64,000 bases of DNA from Diphasiastrum complanatum (GCA_029204225.1 CM055110.1:39249515-39313514); one strand, 5' to 3'; shown: positions 35,701-50,500, numbered from the stretch's first letter. Program-made: numbers and translations. Notes: generated from the letters alone by a model not told the origin.

Positions 35701-38700
35701 AAATTTTTCTATCTACAGTCTGTGGAACCTGATTAGAAGACATGCAAACTAGGGGCAATAGAAAGTGTAGAATGCTAGAGTCGGATGTATAGGCAGCTTA
35801 GAATTGTCAGCCTCAAATGTGGCCAGAGGAAAATTGGTTTAAGATTCCTATCATGTTAGGGTCCACTGCCACTGTATCTTAGAGTATCTAGTGCCATGTT
35901 GGATGTACAAGCCATAGTTGCTTCAGCTCCGGAACTCTGGGGATCTAAGCTGCCAACTGCATGACATTTATCAAGAATGCATCCCGTACTCTAGAGAGAT
36001 GATTTCAAAATCTAGAAATTTCAATTGTACGCAGTGCATCAACGTCAGGTTAGTGACTCCTTGTCATGCCTTCTCAGTGATATCAAAGCCAAAGCTTGCA
36101 TGTTGAAAATCCAGAGTGTTGAGGAAGGAGTGCTACAAAGAGAGGAAATCAAACCTCATGAGGATTAAGTTTTTCACTTTGGATTAAGCTGGTTCAGTAA
36201 CTGCTTGCATAATATGCAACAAGGTACGACTTGATAGAAGAATTTTCAACAACACTTAAAGATCTGTCAGAACATCTTTCAGGTGAATAGCTACTGGTCC
36301 CATACCAAAGAGTGTACATGTTATTCAATGTTATTCAATGCTACAATCGATCTAAAAATGTAGCAAAGCAAACTTGGTTCCGATGCAACTACATGTATAA
36401 TTTAGTATTCCTAACATCTAATACCTATCACTGTTTTTTTAACACTCTAGGGCTTTTTCCCCTAAGAAACCTAAAGAAATTTCAAAAAAAATCCCAGAAA
36501 ACATATATTTTGATCCGGAGCAACTGTAGTCCGAAACGGGATGCATTTATGAGTAGAGGATGGTACTCAAAATTTAAAAAAACCTGCAATTTTTTACTTG
36601 ATGTAATTCACCCCCAAAGACTTAGACCATTAACTATATCATCCATAGCAAGAACAACTATATGCTGTGGAATCCCTACTTTCATCATGAGCAACAAACA
36701 CGAGATGCATATTGCATGCAAGCATGTTAGTTTTTGTAGACTTGTAGAAAGATCACTGTACTATATTCTATTGCTACTCCAAAGGCAAAGGCAGATTCTC
36801 CGACAAAAAGTAATTGTTAGGCCTTTGAATTTAACATCTCTTTGTGAGATTGAAATGTATCCAAATTCACAAATTCACATGGAGAGGTGAATATGTTGTT
36901 GGCTGATGTTCAAAACAATATGTATACAAACAAAAAGGGGCAGAAATCCTTATGACCCATTAGCATGAAAGCTAGAGTTCCAAGAAAAGGGAAACATGTT
37001 GCAATCATAGACTAGTGGTCGAAATGTGTCAGGAAGACTGCCTTGGACAGTAGCAACATAAAGAACCAAGTAGACCTTCGATGATGGAATGAAAAAGTCG
37101 CAATGAAAAAGCATAGTGGAGACCTTACTCATCAAACCACCCTCGAGTACAAGTCAGGGAATTGCATTAACTTGGCATTTCCAAAAAAAAAAGGTTGCAT
37201 ATTTGACCCAAACATTCGTCATTTCATATCCTACCTTGCATTTGAAACACAACCAGGAAAACGGGATAATGTCACATCACTTGCACTTGCACCCCAACAA
37301 CAACAGAAACCATGAAAAAGAATCAAGCAACAACTAGCTTCTACCAGGATCCAGGATGATTTGCACAACATAAAGGTCAAGTCATTGCTCAAATAATAAA
37401 TAAACTCCAGAGAAGAGTTAGACATTTGCATACCCATAACATTATGACTTAAGATGGTTCAATTATTGCTCCACTCCAGAAGAGAAAGTATGATGCCATG
37501 TAACAGTGTTAAGGTTCTTAAACTTTGATGTGGAAGAACTCAAGCTGTGCCAAATGAAGAAAAGCATATGATACTCGTTGGCAACAAAAGCAATAATGGT
37601 TAAGGGAGTACTTCGCTCTTCAGTGCAGCTGACGCAGTTCCACGATCACCCGGTTCTATTGCAAGAAGAGTGTCCAGAAGAGCCAGAGCTGAGGCAGGGA
37701 AATCCTTAAATGTCTCAAGAATGCCACGCTTGTAGGGCTGTTGGGGCTTGAAGATTGTTGCATGAGGCAGCTTAGATTTCTTCCAATATTCCTCAGATGG
37801 AGAACCACATAGCTTGAATATCTTATGCAATTGCTCCACCTGCCAGAAAGACCATAATCAACTTTAAGAAGTTTCTTTAAATTCTGAAGGTGAGCATGGC
37901 ATAGAAGAGCAAAGCCAGCAAAAACATAGAGTGACTAAATGCTATGATATACGACATCCGAAACAACAAGTGCTGGCTAGGCACAAGGCCAGAGAGAGAG
38001 AGAGAGAGAGAGAGCGAGGGGACATAGACTGAATAAATTTCCCACACTTTAAATGATGAAATGTTCCTATTGTATGCACTTTTCCAACTTCAGAGATTGC
38101 AAGACAAGAAAAATAACAGGAAGCTATGAAGCTGACTAAACAAATTCTAACTTAATCATCAAAATCCAGATTCAACTTCTGTTGAGCCCATCACTTCTGC
38201 ACAGATTCAAGAGCCACCGTGCTGGACCACAATGACAAATGAGCATGAGCAACTTGCAGGTGCAGTGATTGAAAATTGTAATGGTGGGTAGGCGATAATG
38301 ATGGATGATAGTGCTACTCATAACTTTACTGATTGAATGATTGAAATTCTTGAGAGAACCTCCCATCGATGAGATCATATGGAGGAAGAAAGTGAATAGA
38401 AAGTTAGCATAGTACTTAAGCAATTCAACCAAGTAGTTCACCTTGAGCATTCCCAATCTTCTAGTAACGAAGAAAGACGGTTTGCTATTGTGCGTAGTCT
38501 AGATGGTATTGAACACGATGGTTTCATTCACTTTCTCTCTTTGGTTTGTATCCAATGCCCTGTGCTGATGAGTTGCTTGATTGGCTCAAAGAGTCTACTG
38601 AGATAGATTTAATAGAATCCCAACTGCAACTATTATGAATTTCAGGAACACTGCTCAAGGCCTTATCTAGGCAAGTTTGTGGTCATCTTTTTAGATGTAT

Positions 38701-41175
38701 TCTCATCCATATATAAAGAAATAACACTTAGAGCATTTGAGATGCTTCAATTCGTTAAGAGAGGATCGCTTGTATGCATAGAAATCAAGAAAGGTTCATA
38801 AGTTCAAAAAAATGTTTAATTAACTTGATTTTCATGAAATAAACACTTCTCAAGGTGAAGGGAGTGTTACAGCACTTGTAATTAAGGGCCAGTATTTTAC
38901 CAATGATTGGATAGGAACATAGAAGCAAATGACGGTATGTCTAGTACTAATACCGGGTATGTCCTCAAAGAAGGCCAAGGTGGGTATAGACAGTAGTTTG
39001 AGAGCAGTGGCAAGGGGGAGTTGTCATTTGTTCATATGCAAGTAGCATAAAAGCATGCTCCGTTCAGGGGGTACACATGTACATATAGGACCTCCTATCA
39101 ATTGCATAATATCATTGGAGTGAAGCATACAAGTACATGGCTGGGTGCTGATTGAGCACTTTAGTCCTATTAGTGTTCGAGAGTCTCTACAATAAGCTTT
39201 TACTACCTGCAAAAAGAGGTAATTTTAGTGTTCGAGAGTCTCTACAATTAGCTTTTACTACCTGCAAAAAGAGGTGATTTTAGAAGAAACACAAATCTTC
39301 TATATTGTAAACAACAACTCAAACAGGAGAGAAAAAGACATGAGTGATGTCCCTTTTGGTTATGCATGCTGCAAAAGTGCCTCACCTCAAGGTGATACAT
39401 TTTTTATCTTGTGCCAGTAAACTGTTAAATATTACACGAGATAATAGGTCCTCCTTATAGAGCAAAATGTTGCATACTTGAAAACACTGCCACCAGCACA
39501 TTGATACATGTTCCAGGTGAGGTTTAAGAAGCTGTAAACAGAACTCAGTAACAAGTACATACTAAAAAAACCATATCAAGTGCAAGAACACAAACACCAA
39601 GTATAAGAAAGGAATAATCCACAAGGGCAAGCAAAACCAAGAGGAGATAGAAGTGTCATGAAGCTCACGACACATACCTCTGTCCTCCCCGGCATGATAG
39701 GCTTGCCAGCAAGCAATTCTGCCAAGATACAGCCAGTGCTCCAAAGATCAACACCTACAGCATAGTCTGTGGCGCCTAACAGAAGCTCAGGAGGGCGATA
39801 CCACAAGGTCACCACTCTACTAGTAAGGGCCTGTTTCTGGTCTGGGTGGAAAAAGGTTGCCAACCCAAAATCAGCTATTTTCAGGTTTCCCGAATTGTCC
39901 AGTAAGAGGTTTGAACCTTTAATGTCACGATGTAGCACTCCTCGAGTATGACAATGATCTAACCCTCGAAGAAGTTGCTGTAAATAGCATTTTACCTGTG
40001 ACATACAACAGCTACGAGATGTAAAAAGATATGCGTCACATGCATAATACACCATTAGATATGCATTTGATATAAACTGTAGGTGTTTTGCCAGTAAATC
40101 ACCTGCGCTTCTGTGAACATTATCCCTGGACAGGCAGCAAGTCCCGCAAGGTCATGCTCCATGTACTCAAAGACCAGATACAAACTGCAGGACATTCTGG
40201 AGGTTACTAGTCCATCTAACTTTACGACATTAGGATGGTCCAGGCGTCTTAACACTTGAATTTCTCGTGCCATAAAACGAACACTCTCAGGTTCTAGATT
40301 GTCAAACCGAACTTTCTTCAAGGCGACAATTCTACCAGAATCAAGATCCCGGGCTTTATATACGTTGCTGTAGGTTCCTTGACCAATCTGCAACATAATC
40401 AACTCTTACTTATAATCGACTCTCTCTCGCGCTCTCTCTCTCTCGCTCTCTCTCATTTTACGGTTTTATGTTTTCCGTACCGTTGCACACCAGCTGGTTT
40501 AGCTTATTGCAGTTTTGGTTTCGGAGACGTTAGTACACCCCCATGACATGCAGATACATGTTTGTAATGTATTTTTCTCAGCCTTATGTACCTTAGGGTA
40601 CCTTAGAAAACAATAATACAGTCTTTTTCTTCTCTCATTTTATACACAGCAACTACAGAATCTCACACTTCCCATCTCCCAGTATAAAATGATATATGAG
40701 CCAGCTCAGTCACGCAATGGTGGAGAAAAACAAGTACGGCAAATCTTCAGTAACCCATGACACTGGATACCTTGTCAAGCTTTTCGAATGAATCAGCACG
40801 CCGAGGAATCCAACCTTTGATCACCTCACCAGCAACAGCAGACAACCATGCAGGCCAACCTGCTGCCACTTGCTCCCCTTCAACATGTCGAGGTATATTG
40901 CTCAGCTTAGGGTTAGCCTCTGTCCTGGCATGCTGCCTCTCCCTCCTCTTTTCTACAACTTCGTCACGTAATGCTAGGGCTCCAATGCTCCCATTTTGCT
41001 TATTCCTGACTCTGGGTTGATCTGTCTCCTTGTCAAGGGAAACAATCAGAGCTTCGGTCGTCTCGACTCTTGCAGATCCACTCACTCGTCTCACATGTGG
41101 GCGAACGAGAACTTTCTCTTTAGGGCTTTCAGAGTCCTCTTCAGCCAAACCTTGTTTTGAACAAGGACACCCCAT
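26770..41175 (-). CDS. CDK-like Ser/Thr protein kinase (IBS1/At1g54610-like), 8 exons, 804 aa
   Basis: The exons are 41175-40771, 40387-40103, 39995-39678, 37839-37612, 28723-28623, 28182-28062, 27884-27180 and 27021-26770. All introns are GT-AG and all phases agree. The N-terminus MGCPCSK fits N-myristoylation and palmitoylation, so membrane attachment is likely. The kinase domain begins IGQGTYSNVY (about 136), with catalytic Lys in VALKK (159), the cyclin-binding-helix equivalent PESVRFMARE, HRDIKGSNLLLD (Asp254), DFGLA (Asp272) and YRPPELLLG. A conserved plant C-terminal extension follows (KPYACDPASLPQYPPSKEFD, DAKLRDEEARR, SKSEKF, YHSGPLL). This layout is that of the plant CDK-related family containing IBS1, whose cyclin partner is generally undefined. 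Intron 4 (8.9 kb) contains Gypsy-3. No break is seen in the coding sequence. Confidence 0.95.
28724..30016. other. Kinase intron 4, 3' part before the minisatellite
   Basis: AT-rich intronic sequence. No transposon signature or separate gene was recognised. Confidence 0.6.
30017..30202. repeat. Minisatellite of about 37 bp, five units, split by Gypsy-3
   Basis: Units of the form CTATTCACCGTGCCACCCAA plus ATGTATTTTCAGCAAC repeat from 30017 to the Gypsy-3 junction. The next unit (CTATCACTGTGCCATGCATT) resumes at 34703 on the other side, so the retroelement landed inside the array. Confidence 0.9.
30203..30645 (+). repeat. Gypsy-3 5' LTR (443 bp)
   Basis: Bounded by the CTATC duplication on the left and the primer binding site on the right. 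A CTATAAGTAGGG box at about 30453 is a plausible promoter TATA element. Confidence 0.92.
30646..30657 (+). other. Gypsy-3 primer binding site (tRNA-iMet)
   Basis: TGGTATCAGAGC lies with zero spacing from the LTR end TAACT. Confidence 0.93.
30850..31240 (+). repeat. Degenerate repeats in the Gypsy-3 leader
   Basis: The phrase GCAGGCTGTCCA or a close variant occurs at about 31017, 31096 and 31185, and GCAAGCTCTCCA at about 30938. The intervening text is C/T-rich. These look like old tandem units of about 75-85 bp. Confidence 0.6.
31353..31889 (+). pseudogene. Gypsy-3 Gag N-terminal part
   Basis: A Pro/Ser-rich start is followed by the Gag core (YSGSSDGNLLENWFAKLDTYF). The frame is stopped by TAA at 31710, continues readably (TWWRVYRA, WHTFRRDLRHA) to another stop near 31887, then shifts into the next frame. 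The Gag start Met is uncertain. Confidence 0.8.
31898..34213 (+). CDS. Gypsy-3 Gag-protease-(unknown)-integrase tail-chromodomain frame (771 aa)
   Basis: The single frame starts in the second half of Gag. It has a CCHC-like knuckle CFRCKSPDHFARDC (about residue 125), a protease with VDTGSTYSFI (about 212) and LILGADWF (about 283). Residues about 370-610 are hydrophobic and Trp-rich with a 21-residue duplication (WHSWLL blocks at 33021 and 33084). They match nothing I know. Then come the integrase C-terminal region (DHHRRHVEFQLGDMVYLRLR, SPVTYRLQLP, VFHVSLLHAA) and a chromodomain-like end (FLVQWDGRPIEEATWE). The frame is open, but this DNA is T- and C-rich with few stops in other frames too. 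Openness of the middle is therefore weak evidence of coding. Confidence 0.8.
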   Translation: MELSYLFTDLQPTELISRYIDGLCGALCYDVSSFRPPTLVEVMSLASTLQHKYSDTLPSRFSRPHPSASSFPAASTPTPAPSVPALSIVPSSPRPPTPRPAFVRRYTSAEFADLQQQRLCFRCKSPDHFARDCRQPLPTTTVVFYHEGTTPDDSDIYIHISDEPDLSFEPSTNLLPATCHAQLAYATWIGRLGPRSIRIRVRITGREYIALVDTGSTYSFISSYITRRIRASPVPASQPLTVEVASSHSFPSSQMFQRLPYRIGDFSGQADLYIIPMERYDLILGADWFASLRAVTLDLTQQTLTFVLDAVTHSLVGIDSQGDFQLVTGKQFMRSLPKANDAALLSIQSTSVVASLSPSVGPLLATDSFLPLDIWHSWLLRIAWISFGPIAYTIAWHSWLLHKAWFSFGPVDWCWFFHITDSLWCGYLYDYACGSLSVPWIVAHCQAWHILLAWVIASVPATVCLGDLQVPCHFRLLHIAWSPMLSCHFVLVFRDHQGTLREFLLLSWIVFGDVAAIYFSVAHMCFDTHSQLHVDIAPMLATDVADPVPRSSAFLLFLTCAPGVYFGITLAASSDGSSDSPSVFGVSYDGLFYLLGLFEYLGARELITRASSHLQHVQQRYQTSVDHHRRHVEFQLGDMVYLRLRFARHHFVQGHASTKKLAPCYYVPYRILEVLSPVTYRLQLPASTRACDVFHVSLLHAAIEDDAPCDAEFPTAPELFPFLPAAILQVRLYHCRRCRQIQFLVQWDGRPIEEATWELIDVSYHTPSLAD
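34345..34702 (+). repeat. Gypsy-3 3' LTR (358 bp)
   Basis: It starts AGTTATGAACTC after the purine stretch CAGGGAG and ends CATAACT. It lacks about 85 bp present in the 5' LTR. Confidence 0.92.
34708..37611. other. Kinase intron 4, 5' part after Gypsy-3
   Basis: AT-rich sequence with no recognisable gene or element. The reading frame at 36312-36890 has no domain and a biased composition. Confidence 0.55.
37990..38015. repeat. Short (GA)n in kinase intron 3
   Basis: An uninterrupted GA run of about 24 bp. Confidence 0.9.
38160..38980 (+). pseudogene. Old Gypsy pol remnant in kinase intron 3
   Basis: Stop-broken plus-strand translation gives a protease-like MMDDSATHNFTD at about 38298 and a polymerase-like YLGKFVVIFLD with a following EHLRCF-like helix at about 38665-38770. 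This is the order protease then reverse transcriptase, heavily decayed and lacking LTRs. Confidence 0.7.
39171..39280. repeat. 55-bp tandem duplication in kinase intron 3
   Basis: TAGTGTTCGAGAGTCTCTAC starts near-identical units at 39171 and 39226. Confidence 0.95.
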
Positions 41176-42300
41176 GTCCCTCTTTGCGCGAGTGTGTGCG
41201 GCTTTAAAAAACAACTAACCAGACAGTGCAGGCTGACTACCCTTCACGTAGGCCGAGAAGCAAGATCTTGATCCAATTAGGACAGAGGCAAAGTGTTTAA
41301 TTCACTTATCATCTGGATTATGTTGCAAATGAACATAGCATCATGCAAACTCTAGCACCCTCGACTGCAAATAGCTGCTACTATTCAAGCTTCTCATTGC
41401 AAAGCTTAAGTACAACACAAATCAACGGCATTCGTCTGCCATTTTACTAAAAGACAACTCTTTCCAGGCAAACTGGCTTCGCACATTGCGAAGTTGTCTA
41501 TCAAGCACAGCAGTTCGCCATTAGTCCTGTCTTAGGCAAGAAACCCCCCAATGGCAAAACCCAAACTAGGCCCTTAAACATTTCATCGGAAAGACCTAGA
41601 AAAGAGCAAGACGACTGAAGCTGTACGCTACCTTCATCTAACCGGCGATCAATGATGTTCCCATTTCAATCTCAATCTCAAAACAAAACTCTCGCATCCC
41701 CTGTGAATCTTGACTCAACTTTGGTGACAATCAGGCTCTCAGGAAACGGAATAGCCAGGCGAATGGGAAGAAAGACACCATACCTAAATCTAACAATCCT
41801 CGAAACATCATGTAACCAAAATGTACCCAAAAACCCAAGCTAGAATCATCTGTTTCAGGCTTTCTAAGTCCAGAAACATAAATCTCAAAGAAAATGCAGC
41901 CATTCTTGGATCCTTGAGTTCTACTGATGCCAACTGCAACAACAATACAATGCTTGAAGCTCTGAGCTGCTGCTACTGGCTTCTGATCTATGTCTAGGAG
42001 GAGCCGAGGCTGCTCGTCATCAACAACAGAAGATGGTCGTCGTCGTCGTCGTCCTTTGCCTCCCTCCTCGGCGCGTCGCCATCGCGCAGCGAATGCGTTG
42101 GCTGCGTCTCCCCTCCCTCTCTCTCCCCTCTCGGCCACAGAGAAAACAGATATATCCATCACCGTCTGGATCTCTGCCACGTGTACGATAGCCACCTGGA
42201 CTCTATTTAACGGTTGATCTCTGAAACGTGGCAAAATCGCAACGTTTATGACATGATCCAACGGTAGCTGACATTCAATCATAACGTGCCATTAAGATGA
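41176..42300 (-). promoter_or_regulatory. Kinase 5' UTR and promoter region (inferred)
   Basis: This is upstream of the kinase Met on the minus strand. It contains a (GAC)n/(GTC)n run at about 42031-42053, purine-rich leader-like DNA, an ACACGTGGCAG G-box at about 42178-42188 and a TTAAATAGAG TATA-like box at about 42200-42210 on the minus strand. The 183-codon minus-strand frame across 41731-42282 has no domain and is probably leader. A leader intron cannot be excluded. Confidence 0.4.
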
Positions 42301-42337
42301 GAGAGAGAAAGATGGGTAGTACTAAGACACCACACCC

Positions 42338-42360
42338 CCCCCCTCCCCCCCCCCCCCCCA
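42338..42360. repeat. Poly-C tract
   Basis: A nearly pure run of C of about 23 bp, broken by a single T. Confidence 0.95.
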
Positions 42361-45359
<2,999 letters not shown>

Positions 45360-46030
45360 AGAGATTATACTAATGGAATGAAGTAGATAGAAATAAAGTT
45401 CAAGAATTCTACAAAGAGAAATGAAATCACCAAGAATGCACTATGTCTCACATTTCACAACAAAATGGACTGAAAATTGCTGGATATCGGGACAAGGTAT
45501 TGCGAAAAGGGAGTGAATTCTTTCATGGAAGCTATTCTCTACCATTATGACAAAGGTTTACGAAAAAAATGCCAACACTTGTCCTACACTTCACGTTACT
45601 AGAGTCTCGATGAGATGTACTACGTGAAAGACAGACTAAAAGCTACCAAGATAAATAACATTATTATAACCATTCTCAATATGGTTAGGTGTATGTTCTA
45701 TGACAAGAATTTTTCCAAGTGGATTGAAATTGTGAGCATCATAGTATCCATACTAGATAGAGTGCATCAAAGGTGAGTAAACCTTGAGATAGTGTGGACT
45801 AAAAGTAAGCCCACTGTGAACAAAAAACAAGAGTATTTATATGAAAATCTTAATTGCATGTTGCTAAAGAAAGTAGGAAAAAATTGGATCCCTAGGGATT
45901 TGTTTGCATATTTATAATCGACCTCGTAAATGCTTATGGTTCTATACTAAGTGGCCCTTCTAATATACAGATCATGTTATCCAAGGATGTCACATTTGAT
46001 GAGAATGAATCAAAGGATGGTTAAGAGAAA
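45360..46030 (+). pseudogene. Copia integrase remnant
   Basis: The translations, in shifting frames, include MSHISQQNGL (the conserved PHTPQQNG region of Copia integrases), NFSKWIEIVSII followed by VWTKSKPTV, and SNIQIMLSKDVTFDENE. These appear in correct order with many stops. Confidence 0.8.
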
Positions 46031-46479
46031 GAAGTCAAACATTAAAATGACACGGTAGCGAGACCAAGGAAATGCATTTGTCTTTTGAATAAATTTCAAA
46101 TGTATTATTCAAATTCTAGTCTGCACATGCAGATATCAAAATATTTACTCTTGCTAGTAATGGTTTGTTGTGAACATATGTAATGTTCTACTTAAATTAG
46201 AAGATGAATTTGTGTTCAAATAAGAAGAGAAAATTATGAAGGAAATATGACATACAACTTTGATTGGCTCATTCATGTATGTTATGGTCTATATTGTTAA
46301 CTTTCTAAAGATCTAGTGTAGTATGCTAATCATAACCACAATCATCATAGCTCAAGCACCCCAAGCTCTCAAAGATGGCACAACAAAAGTTAATGAATCA
46401 CAAAGGAAAATCGTACATTTAGGAAACACAAAAAAATGCATGTCTTTAACAAGTGTCCTAAAATTGGCCCAAGGCCTAT
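46031..46479. other. Unassigned remnant sequence
   Basis: Between a Copia and a Gypsy remnant. Nothing recognisable. Confidence 0.35.
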
Positions 46480-47556
46480 CAAACTAGGGTCGGGCCTAGT
46501 ATTGCCAAATTTAGCCGACAAAATTGAGACATGCCCCCGAGTATATCAAGTTAGAAGATGTATCGGTTAAAATTGCGGGTAACCAGTTTGTCATTACTTT
46601 TGTAGTAATGGACTTACCAGAATCGCCCTCAGTTTATTAGATTTTATTAAGACAACCATGGTTACGAGTTGCGCAAGTCATTCGTAACTAGAAAACATGA
46701 AAGATCACAATTGAAAATCGTGAGTGCTCAAAATTGATCCATCGGGTTGAAAGTCAAAACTAAGCGATAATCCTATGGCTGATCTCTCTCTTTAAATTAC
46801 AATTACATTTCTAGTCAATATTATGAACGCGGCATGGATATTGACAGAACCAATTCCATATTCTATTGAAGATTAACTTATTCATATTAGTCATGCCTTA
46901 TCTTATGATGACAATGCAGAACTTATTGATGAGCAGATCTTAAGCCATGCGGATCCTACACGGTTTGGAATTTGAAATATTTCTGATGATCCGCCAATGA
47001 AATTGCCAAAGCTAGTTATCATGAAGGAAGAAAAGTCTACAGGACCGATGATGAAAAAAAAAAAAAGCTAAACAACATTATAACCCCCCCCACCAAACGA
47101 AGCAATTTCTGCGGTTGATCAAAAAGTTAGCAATCATATTAATGTACCACCTTTATTGGATAAAGGAAAAGGCAAGATTGAAGATGATTCATCAAGTCAG
47201 AGCTCTAGGAAGACATCACCTTCTCGAAGTATTTCTACCAAGATATCTAAACGAAAAACAAGGTTAATCCCTTTGAACAAGAGAAAGCAGATGAAGTTCA
47301 ACATGACATGTCAGATTTTCAAAAGTTATACTCTGGATGATGTTGTGAATATGCTACCAAAAGCCCTGAGGATCAATTGCCCAAAACACAAGGTGTTTAC
47401 GATGGACCAACTAGGACGCAACCTATGAATTTAGCAAAACAAGGAAAAGCAGAGAAAATAGTTCAACTTGGAGCACAGTTTTGGCAGAACAGTCCAATGC
47501 GTTGAGAAAGTTGTTGGTCAAGTACCAGGATTGTTTTGCTTGGACATATAAAGACT
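46480..47556 (+). pseudogene. Gypsy (Tat/Athila-like) protease-to-RT remnant
   Basis: Broken translation includes VSVKIAGNQFVITFVVMDLP and RQPWLRVAQVI (protease C-terminus), then LRKLLVKYQDCFAWTYKD, the conserved segment just before the reverse transcriptase of Tat/Athila-type elements. Homology stops exactly at 47556, where the Ulp1 module begins. Confidence 0.8.
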
Positions 47557-50500
47557 CATTAGAGGAGTTCTCAATATCAAAAAGACCCTTTGTAAAGATT
47601 CTTTTATTTTTTTTCTTTAGTTTTGACCGTCACCAGGCCCAATCAAAATGCACATATTTGAAATCTACGTAATGTAGTTCAAATTGATTGAGAAATAAAA
47701 ATGCAATATAGAAAACTTTGAAATTTGTGTCCGGGCAGGATGGACGTATCCCATTGGTTTCTTCTTCCTGCCCAACACGTGCTAATCTGCCCGACGTCAA
47801 TACCTCAAGTTAGATTTACTTGACTATGCTGGTTAGTATAATGAAATTTTCTAACTATACTAGTTACAGTTATAGAAATATAGTATGTACAGTTACATAA
47901 AATATGGTATACGCAGTAACTGTGACTATGTTGGCATTCACATTAGATTAAATGTGATATGAAAAATTGAAAGTAAGTATCATATCAAAGATTTTTGGTG
48001 CCCAAGCTTTGAAAATAGCAATGGCAAGGAGACCCAGATCTACAATCGAGTCTGTGATTCTTTACAATGAGAAAGATGAAGCTGATAACTGGAAGCCCAC
48101 AAAATATACGAAGAATTCATGGGTATTGCTGCATCCATCATCAAAGGGCAATTTTTGACAAAAGAAAAGAGCAAAAATGACTTACAAATCTTATTGGAAA
48201 GCAAAAAATTTGAAGTTTAATACTACCCCGGGAGGTCAATCGATATCAGAAGTCTTAGTACAACATGTATATATGCATTCAAAAATCAAAGTACATGATA
48301 TCAATCCTCATGATCATCAAAATGTAATTGTAAGTATATCAAAACATATGCACTCTACAACAATCATAGGTGATTTTTTTTATTGATGCTCTTCAGATTA
48401 TGATTTGAATGCTTCAACATTGTTTTTTTCTTTCAGATTTATATCCACCATGCATAAGTGAATGGGAGCCCGCACAATCACTTGCAGGAACATTAGACGT
48501 GATTCACTCTGATGTTGGAAAGCTGCAATACGGAGGAAGAAGTCCAAAGGAACTTGCAGATTGTGGTATCTATTTTTATGAATCTTTATATACGCCAGAA
48601 ATAGATGGAGGTTTTGGCAAGCTCAAAGCAATTCCATTGCCTAATTTTCAAAGTGATGAGTGGCCTACTCCTAATAGCATTGTTTCTGAATCCTTGAGAT
48701 GCAAACTACTCATTGATATTAGAAATGTTATGAAGATAAGCACAGGCTCGAAAATTGTTCACCTAAGTTGGTTTATCTCATTACATATATTTGTTGATTT
48801 TTTCTCGAGTGCTAATGTTCGTAGGACACCAACTTTATTTGTTTGCAAGGATTTATCATATGAGACTTTGTCAGATCTCATGGATCAAGGCTGGGATAGT
48901 AAAACAAATAATGACATAGAATGCAGGATTAAAAAGTCCTCAATGATCTTTTGTTATCATATCGAAATGCAAATGCTTAGTCTCACATTTAGCTACCAGA
49001 GATGCAAGAAAATTGAAGGTACATGGCTACCACTGGATCAAGACTTTGAACTAAAAGGTCACACAAACCGAATGGAGATAAGCATTATCTACAATGAGAA
49101 TATTTGACTATGGTTGAGGTGGAAGAGCATTGGAAGCTTGATTGTATCATAACAGAGCTCATGCTATTACAAATCAATCTACCAACATATTTCAGATTTA
49201 TCATCAACGGAAGACTCGTAAGTGCTTTATGTTTATTGCCATTTCAAAATAGAACAAAATAATTGAGAATGTCATCATTTACAATTGCACATTCACTAAT
49301 ATTTGTCATGTCACAGATGCGAAAAAGATAGGAGCTGATAACGTGCTGCAAAGATCTACCTACAACAATCACCATTGTGGGAGAAAAATAGTTTCAAATA
49401 AACTTTAGTAAAATTCTGTGTATACACTCTTTCATTCAATAAATGAAAGCCCAAGTTGGGCATCAATACATGTATTTTGTGCTCCCAAATTCATAAAATG
49501 GAGCATCATTTGATATATCAATGTATATCTAGACACTCGCAAAAGACTGCAATATAATATTGCAAGGGATTCCAGGAAAGAATTGTCGCTTCTCAGCAAT
49601 TTTTTTCCGCAGGGTATCTAGGAAAACAATGACACTTTGTCGCACTGTATCCTTGGTGCTTGCTCACCAACTGTGAAGTTTCTGTTGATGCCTTATCATA
49701 CCAAGTATGTCTACTTCTTTACTTGTAATCATTGTATCATCTATCTAATGGAATTCTTCATTGTTTTTTGCAGTGATCATTGGAGCTTAACTATAGTTTC
49801 TGTAAATATTACAACAAATAATGTCGTAAATCTTTTTTGTGTAAAGATGAATTCTGTCAGAAACACACATAAGGATATTGACTCACTGCTGCTGGAGTTG
49901 CATAAATATTTTCCAATAGAGAATACCACAACAAGAACATGTGAAATTGTGAGTATTAAGGTAATCATTGAACATTCCTTATGTATTTTTGTTTATCATC
50001 ATTTTTAAATGTTAGTATCTTCGTCCCATTATTAATCGATTGAATTTATTGCAGACACCCCAGCAAAATGACTTATTTAGTTGTGCATGGTGTACTCTAT
50101 ACAATGCCAAATTATTTTTTGAGTGGTACAATCTTCAAGAGGATGTTGATATTTCAAAGGTGAGCTATTAGCCCTTTCTCTTTTATCTTCATGTAAGATA
50201 TTGTTTGTTATTAATAGTCATCTAATATGTTGTCTATTGTAGTTTTCCCTCTATGATTATACAACTGGCGAGGTGTACAAATTTCGACAGGAGCTCATCT
50301 TTAGTCTATTGGCCAGGTCAACTGCTGGAAAGACTGATGCTGGGCCTTCTAAGCCAGACGATGTTTAGATTTTGAATGAGGTTGGGCAATTTGTAGATAC
50401 CCAAGCTGAATAGATAGACATAGTTTCTTACTAATATAGAGATATAGACATACATTGAAATTCGACATATAGTGAATACAAAAAAATAATTACTTGCATA

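Noticed and set aside
36312-36890. 192-codon plus-strand frame in kinase intron 4
   Set aside because: It is the longest frame in that stretch but lacks any family motif, is rich in aromatic and Lys/Asn codons typical of AT-rich intron DNA, and has no splice context.
41731-42282. 183-codon minus-strand frame upstream of the kinase
   Set aside because: It has no recognisable domain and low-complexity Arg/Gly content from a GAC repeat. It is better explained as 5' UTR or promoter sequence.
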